A stretch of 36,197 nt of DNA from Sphingomonas sp. Ag1. Lineage in GTDB: Bacteria > Pseudomonadota > Alphaproteobacteria > Sphingomonadales > Sphingomonadaceae. Position 1 is the stretch's first letter. Each line of letters opens with the position of its first letter. The position numbers and the translations under genes were made by a program. The notes beneath the pieces were generated by a model. The model was not told where the DNA came from, did no database searches, and saw only the letters and a list, made by a program, of their open reading frames with translations. The stretch lies in NCBI RefSeq assembly GCF_000980895.1, contig NZ_LAZX01000075.1:1-36197 (forward strand), read 5' to 3'. Positions 34,698 to 36,197 of the stretch are shown here, one piece after another.

Positions 34698-36197
34698 TTA
34701 CTTGCCGACAGCCCACCAATCAAAGCCGTTCAGGGACTGACCACTTGGACCAGCACGGATCGTGACCGACACACCAGTCAGAGACATGGTATTGCCAACT
34801 AGGTGAACCCATGCGTCCTGATCGCGCGAATTGTAGAAGTTCACGAATGGCGTAGCTTGCGTGGTGAAGACGGCCTGCGTGAATGGACGCGGGAAGGTGA
34901 TCGGGAACAAGCCGCCGCTGAAGTAACCACGCACCTTGCCCCATTGCAGAATGATGCCGCCGGGTAGCTCCTGATAGCCGCTGTCAGCGTTGATCTGGCT
35001 GTTAAGCGTGAACGGCTCTTCCATCGCATCGAACGTGATGCGACCAACACGAACGTTGGGCATGTAAACGCCCTCAGCATCCGCATAGAACACCTGCTGT
35101 GGATTTGCGCCGGGGGTGCTGATGCGGAAGCTGTCGGTGGTGAAAGCGATAGCAGAAACGCCATCCTCGATAGCAACACCCATGCCGGCGATAACCTGCT
35201 GACCGTTCTGATCGGTCTGCACCTTCAGGACATAGGAAGCGCCAGCCTTGCCGGCCTTATCAACTGCCGTGTTGATTGCCTGTTCGACACTCGCACCCGT
35301 GACGCCGTTGAGGTTGTCCAAACGCGACTGAATGGTGCGTGTCTCATTTGCGCGAGCGCCGTTGTCATCGGCCTGCGTCTTCTGGATAGTCTGAATGATG
35401 CCGTTGATGACGGAGATTGGCCCGCCTTCCTTGGTAATGTCCGTTACCGAACTGCTGATCGTGTCGGAGCGTTCGGCTGCTGCCTTGCGGTCGTCGGCCT
35501 GCGTCTTCTCGATCGTCTGAATGGCCGCTTCACGGGCCTTCTTCTCATCACCAACTTCCGTTGTGATCCTGACGCCCATTTCGTCAATGCGGAGCGCCAG
35601 TGCGGTATTGCTCTCTCCATCAACGATAAGTTCGCGAAGGTCGTTGAACGTGCCATCCATCTCGGTTCGCACGTCGCCAATCTCGGTGGTGATGCGAACG
35701 CCCATCTGGCTAATATCTTCGGCGAGCGCGCTGTCCTTCTCGGCGCGAACGCGCTCTTCCTCAACCTGCCAAGCGGACACGCCCTTGCCATAGTTGGCGA
35801 TCTTCGTGTCCACGGATTCAGCCGAAGCGAAGTCGAGGCCCGCGATCGTGCGCCTAATCTCCGCAAGTCCAGCTTCGATCGGCCCATCAATGTCGATGCC
35901 GGCGACCTTCGCTTCTGCCTCTGTGACGCGGCTGGTTAGCTGAAGCATTTCCTCAGCGACCTTGTTGCCGTTCTCATCGACGCGCGTTCCAATCTCACGG
36001 ACAGCCACAAGCGCCTGATCGTGGAGCGCAAACGCCGCCTTAATCTGACCAGCGCCGTATTTCAGCTGGAGAGCAGATACCTTGGCGATGGGCTCGCGCA
36101 GTAGGGGAGTGACAAGATCGGGCAGGAATTGGCGAATATCGTCCACATTCTGCTTAACCTCCTCCACGGCCTCTTGGACCGGCACGAGGCCGTTGGC
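34698..36197 (-). CDS. J-like tail-tip protein, C-terminal part
   Basis: The frame is still open at the window edge, so about 500 residues are seen of a longer protein (lambda J-type proteins usually exceed 1000). The N-terminal part visible here is helical, with recurring MGVRITTEIGD and TIEKTQADD segments, as in the stalk of such proteins. Then comes a DUF1983-type domain (SYVLKVQTDQNGQQVIAGMG, VFYADAEGVYMPNVRVGRIT). The last 100 residues are a fibre-tip domain of the gp53-like type (GYQELPGGIILQWGKVRG to FDWWAVGK), with the typical LPGG-x-x-x-QWG motif. A GTG at 36185 is in frame but is unlikely to be the real start. Confidence 0.85.
   Translation of the reverse strand, partial: ANGLVPVQEAVEEVKQNVDDIRQFLPDLVTPLLREPIAKVSALQLKYGAGQIKAAFALHDQALVAVREIGTRVDENGNKVAEEMLQLTSRVTEAEAKVAGIDIDGPIEAGLAEIRRTIAGLDFASAESVDTKIANYGKGVSAWQVEEERVRAEKDSALAEDISQMGVRITTEIGDVRTEMDGTFNDLRELIVDGESNTALALRIDEMGVRITTEVGDEKKAREAAIQTIEKTQADDRKAAAERSDTISSSVTDITKEGGPISVINGIIQTIQKTQADDNGARANETRTIQSRLDNLNGVTGASVEQAINTAVDKAGKAGASYVLKVQTDQNGQQVIAGMGVAIEDGVSAIAFTTDSFRISTPGANPQQVFYADAEGVYMPNVRVGRITFDAMEEPFTLNSQINADSGYQELPGGIILQWGKVRGYFSGGLFPITFPRPFTQAVFTTQATPFVNFYNSRDQDAWVHLVGNTMSLTGVSVTIRAGPSGQSLNGFDWWAVGK

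Noticed and set aside
21698..36197. Transposable (Mu-like) phage or plasmid origin for the right half
   Set aside because: No transposase, Mu-type end repeats, replication initiator or partition genes are visible; with one end missing the class cannot be decided.

Overview
The window reads as chromosome of a GC-rich alphaproteobacterium, most likely a sphingomonad (Sphingomonas or a close relative), broken by lower-GC phage DNA. This rests on the 5S-tRNA-fMet end of an rRNA operon, the comEC/gltX/gltA neighbourhood, a DUF6481-type Ala/Lys/Arg-rich protein, and protein sequences that look like sphingomonad homologues. No database search was possible; all assignments come from reading motifs and context.

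Layout. 1-540: tail of an rRNA operon (23S-5S spacer, 5S, initiator tRNA, terminator). 620-6701: a LysR regulator divergent from a tightly coupled leucine/isovalerate catabolic operon (isovaleryl-CoA dehydrogenase, both subunits of a methylcrotonyl-CoA-type carboxylase, and a MaoC-type hydratase). 6754-9909: an FAD-linked D-2-hydroxyacid dehydrogenase divergent from an exported M20 amidohydrolase. 9896-12746: a leftward operon of a small protein, a COG2509-like FAD protein, an RluE-like pseudouridine synthase and an RNase H-fold protein. 12876-13915: a DUF6481-type protein and a spermidine-synthase-like protein. 14015-17750: a three-gene surface polysaccharide module (pyruvyl transferase, FrhB-like protein, outer-membrane barrel) joined by GTGA overlaps. 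17763-20689: a small membrane protein, citrate synthase and glutamyl-tRNA synthetase, all leftward. 20710-about 21705: the 5' part of comEC, diverging from gltX.

At about 21,700 the ComEC reading frame leaves the family sequence and enters AT-richer DNA with a terminator-like hairpin. From there to the end at 36,197 the content is phage-like: an M15 peptidase (probable endolysin), an SF2-type helicase, a protein with faint primase-like features, a ribbon-helix-helix protein, an SRAP (YedK/HMCES) protein, coiled-coil and small membrane proteins of lysis type, and a leftward tail module. The tail module holds two fibre proteins with collagen-like Gly-X-Y tracts and the C-terminal part of a J-like tail-tip protein that runs off the window. 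No integrase, capsid or terminase gene lies in this part and the other end is outside the window. A prophage inserted in comEC is the simplest reading; a chimeric assembly join is the main alternative.

The most unusual features are non-coding. A long bulged inverted repeat ends in the Shine-Dalgarno of the phage helicase gene. Two hairpins in front of consecutive tail genes each bury the Shine-Dalgarno sequence and share an ATATTTAG (CTAAATAT) motif.
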